Assembly (NCBI GenBank): GCA_003342815.1
Contig: PTEX01000012.1
Location: 7,504,841-7,568,840 of the forward strand
Origin: Eudromia elegans
Lineage: Eukaryota; Chordata; Aves; Tinamiformes; Tinamidae
Direction: 5' to 3'
DNA: 64,000 bases
Position 1 is the first letter of the stretch. The number at the start of each line of letters is the position of its first letter. Below the pieces are notes generated by a model. It was not told the origin of the DNA and ran no database searches. It saw nothing but the letters and a program-made list of their open reading frames with translations. A program made the translations under genes and the position numbers. This document shows positions 60,301-64,000 of this stretch, piece by piece.

Positions 60301-63300
60301 TCTGTGTCCTCGACTATACCCACTGCTTTGCTCTTAATACAACTTTTCTGCTTTGGTAACAAGATATGCTCAGTGTACTCAGTAGAAGTTACCTGGCACC
60401 CTTCCTTTTTTAAGAATTAGTAAATGTTCAAGTTTTACATTCCTTATTATATGACTGGCATATGACAAATTTATTTAGTTAAACATTTTGATGACCATTG
60501 ACATGACTGGGTAGATGAACAACCTATCCTTAGTGAATTAGTAACATTAGAGATTACTTTTATAGCTAACAAATGGATAATTTTGTATTTGTTTAAAAGT
60601 GTCCAGAGTCTTTGGCCATGAACAGAAGTTTGGATTCATGTTTTCACTCATCAAGTACCATCAAGAATATAAAAAAAATCATGTCAGTATCATCAAGAAT
60701 ATCAAAAAATATACACAAACATGCAGAAATATTCCCTTCAGTGAATATCTGTATATAATAAGAATGATTAAAATATAATTTACAATATATTTGAAACATG
60801 CATTTCCCAGGTTTGGGTAAATCAAATAACTCAGTGAGCTATCTGACATGATATATACACTAAGGGGGAAAAANAAAAAAAAAAAAAAGTACGTCTAAGT
60901 ATGTCTCATGAAAAATGTTATCCGAATATCCTTATTGAGGTAAAATTCCTATTGATTGTGGTGATTATTTGTTGTATATTCAGATTCTCAGATTACCAAA
61001 ATCTGATCTCACAGAGCTAAATTTACTTAAATTTAAGAAATAATATTCCTGTTAGGATAAATGATGCTGATTATACATTTTACCTCCTAAAGAAGAGAAT
61101 TTTATTTTTTTGCTTTTTCAGCATATAAAACTAGGAAATGAAACATTTTAGACCTTTTTCCACTGTTGTATTGATGTTTGAACTTCCTAAAGGTCTTTTA
61201 AACTCATCTAATGTTTCTTCACTTTAAACTATTCTGTCAGTTTTTCAGTATAATGAGCATTACTTTGTGGAAAGTCTGTAAAAATAATCATCTCATAGGG
61301 AATTATCTTTCCAGTAGCCTATTAAGAAGAACACTCCTCTGATTTTCTGTCTCCAGCTGTTTGCTTTCAAACCCGAGCATCATTAGCAAGCACAAATGAA
61401 ACTGAATTAGTTTAAATTTTTATACAGCCTCAAGTATACCTCTATTATTTCTAAAATGAGAGCAAAATTTGCTATTTTTAGCCTAAACTCTTAAAGTATT
61501 TGTTCCACAAGAATGACTACATTAGAAGAAGATCCTATACAGATGTTCTGACAGCTGTTTATTATACACAGATGTGAAGAATCTGCCACTGGTCCTACTA
61601 GTACCATGATGTTCTGTGGTGGAGGATATAAAAGTAGGAGTCTTCTTGGTGAATAACAGATTTCGTGGTACTACATTCACTAGTTTTAGAAGTCTTGAAT
61701 GCTATATAGGCAATTAAGTGAGAGAGATATTTTAATGGTAAAATTTGTTTTCCTAATGTGCTGGCCTGTCATTGCAGTCAGTCTGCCATAACAAAGATAA
61801 ATACAGCATAGAAGGCCAATGGTGGTTTTTTTCATAATAAATCTCTATAAAGGTTTATGACTTACTTAATGTCAGGTGCAGCCTAGAAAAGCTTCCAAAC
61901 TAAGTTAATAACAAACATCACATTCTTCACATACCTTGCCAAACAAGTGCTGCTTGGAATATATTAAGGAAGTAGTCATGAGAAAAGAAGTTGTCATAAT
62001 CACAAAAATCCTCATTTTAACACTAAAGAAAAACAAATATCTTGCTGTAAGAACTGCGAATTTCCTGGTAAATATTAGCAAAATCTGAATGAAACAAAAA
62101 GGAAAATCAGTAGTGTGTTTGTATGTATTATGTGTGCAGAGACATATGTGCATATGCATTGATATCAAACAATAGGAAAAATATTGTATGGTGTTTGTTT
62201 ACTTACAGATTAGTGGTTGGGTAATACCTTAAAGTACACTGACCATGCATGCTTCAATAGTTTAGTTCCAGACACAACACAGAATTCATGGTTTTGCAGG
62301 TCTAAGTGTTACATCTTTTTTTCTTTCTGATTTCCTTGATTTTTATAGTAATTTTATATGTACACATACATATTATACACATACACACACATAATAGAAG
62401 TGATTGCTAACCACAAGTGCATTACAGCTATTTTGCATTTATCTGAATACATTTCTACAGGACAATAATCAGTTCCATATTCTGTCCACATTCCATCATC
62501 TGTATAAAATGAGAATAATAAAACTCAACTAAGTGAATGTGCTATAAATGTGAAATAATTATACAATGTATGGTTCTTGCATTTTTTGTTTTTTGTTCTG
62601 TTTTTTTAAGAAAAAGCATGAAGACTTCTAACTAAAACAAAAAATCAGCTAAGGAGGGCACAGCATGCATTTTAAATATCTCCAAATATATAAATCTGGC
62701 TAATCAGTGTGAAGCAAACAAAAAGCCATTCCAGTTAAGGATTGTTGGACAACAGGCTAGACCTTAAAAAGTCCATCTTTGCACATAGACAAGAGTTAGA
62801 CAAAATTTTGCAAACCTTTAATAAAAATACATCAATATTTTCATGCTTTTAGAATTGCCTAAGCCATATGGAATATTTTTTTGGAATGAATATAATTCTT
62901 AGGGATGTCATAGTTTTAGTATCTTTCTCGCATGCCCTTTCCCATAGAAACCCTGTTGCATGACGTCCCTATCATGCAATCACTGAGACAAAATGAGCAA
63001 AAGAATAAAGGATTAGAAGACGTGAATTTGCGTGAAGAAAGGTGGCTGACAGAGCTGTCAATCCCTTCTCCTTCATTAGGAAATATGCCTGTCCCACTGC
63101 ATAATTAAAAGCTCTCTAGGTAGACAGAGTACTCTAAAATGCCCACACTCAAAGCTCCTCTTTAACATCCTTGAGAATGCAAATAAGTCCAAATGCTTCT
63201 TATTTCACATGACCACTTAGTTGGTTCATCTTGCCTACGCAGTTGTGTGTACATGTGTGTGTGTGTGCACACGTGTGGGTGCATGTGGAGGGAAGATTAA

Positions 63301-64000
63301 TACAGCTGAACCGCTCTATTTTTGTATCCCTTTTTGCCTCTGTGAAGAATTGTTTAATCAGACACTTCTTTCTTAATCTCCTTTGGTATCTTTGATTCCT
63401 AATGGAAATTATCTATTTTAGAGGGTTTTTTTTTTTACTGTTTCCATTAGTATTAGGTGTTTAAATTAATTTCTAGTGTTTTTCCACTATATTCTCAAAG
63501 AACTCTTTGAATTCCTCCTAAGTGTATCAAATTTATTATTTTATCCAATGCTGGGAAACTCGAGGAGAAAGCAAGTGAGACAGGAAAGGCTCACCTTCCT
63601 AAAAGCAATCTACCTGACATGCTGACCAAAACATCCAATACGTTTTTAAATCCTATTGAAGTAAGTGGGACTCATTTAAATAAGCTCCATGTAAATCAGG
63701 GCATCAGTTTTGCAATTGCAACAGCTCTGCAGAGTGTAGGCGTGAACCTTGAATACAGATCCAGAGGAAGACTTTAGGTGCTGTAGAAAGGAATATTTTT
63801 CCTCTTTTTACTATCTATAACTTCAAACCTTCTTCTGAAGGCCGATACTGTCATTCCTTGTCACTCCAAGAGGTCTCTGTTTCCAGGATTTTGTCTTTTT
63901 TAACTCCATATATGTATTTTATACACTTATATATATTTTATACATATATATGGAGAGAGATAACTATTTTAGGTTGAAATAGAAACGTATTTTCCTTGTT
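57374..64000. other. AT-rich DNA without recognised genes
   Basis: No supported gene. Contents are A/T runs (about 57707-57723, 58249-58273, 60250-60268, and 60871-60888 with one N), a GT-rich microsatellite at 63245-63285, a TA-rich quasi-palindrome at 63906-63953, and higher-complexity segments at about 61330-61530 and 62990-63120 that may be conserved non-coding DNA. Open frames are all under 90 codons. Confidence 0.55.
63245..63285. repeat. degenerate (TG)n microsatellite
   Basis: TGTGTGTACATGTGTGTGTG followed by TGCACACGTGTGGGTGCATG: an interrupted TG repeat with CA and CG interruptions. Confidence 0.88.

Overview
This looks like AT-rich vertebrate, most likely avian, nuclear DNA: roughly two thirds A+T by eye, long stretches without coding capacity, and scattered microsatellites. 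Three copies of the CR1 LINE, the dominant interspersed repeat of birds (also present in crocodilians and turtles), account for nearly all recognisable protein similarity. Repeat density is low outside them, which favours a bird over a turtle or crocodile. The species cannot be named from the window. I found no convincing host exon, tRNA, rRNA, promoter or CpG-island gene start. The window is best read as a gene desert or the inside of a very long intron.

Layout. 1-14900 is mostly unique AT-rich DNA with an old plus-strand CR1 3' tail near 4.9 kb, a putative G-quadruplex near 11.8 kb and a large (TTTCC)n tract at 13.28-13.62 kb interrupted by a 95-N gap. 14901-18200 is a long, relatively young, 5'-truncated CR1 on the minus strand, and it is the one clearly GC-rich island in the window. 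It keeps the C-terminal part of ORF1 (esterase-like domain), a nearly complete ORF2 endonuclease domain, most of the reverse transcriptase and the 3' UTR with the terminal octamer repeat. ORF2 is dead: about 85-100 bp covering the first catalytic aspartate motif of the RT is missing, there is a one-base frameshift in a G run, and there is an in-frame stop near the C terminus. A cluster of single Ns lies inside it. 18200-26698 is unique AT-rich DNA. 26699-27307 is a second, older and shorter minus-strand CR1 fragment. 27430-64000 is unique AT-rich DNA with microsatellites (AAAC, AAGGG and ATTTT types), several local tandem duplications, a 120-N gap at 54.2 kb and several hairpins.

No set of genes here works together as a system. 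The strongest structural oddity is a perfect 29-bp inverted repeat with a 29-nt spacer at 57287-57373. A second hairpin of about 95 nt lies at 49183-49276. A few stretches are richer in sequence complexity and homeodomain/TALE/POU-like words than their surroundings, and could be conserved non-coding elements of a gene desert. That last reading is inference and needs an alignment to test.
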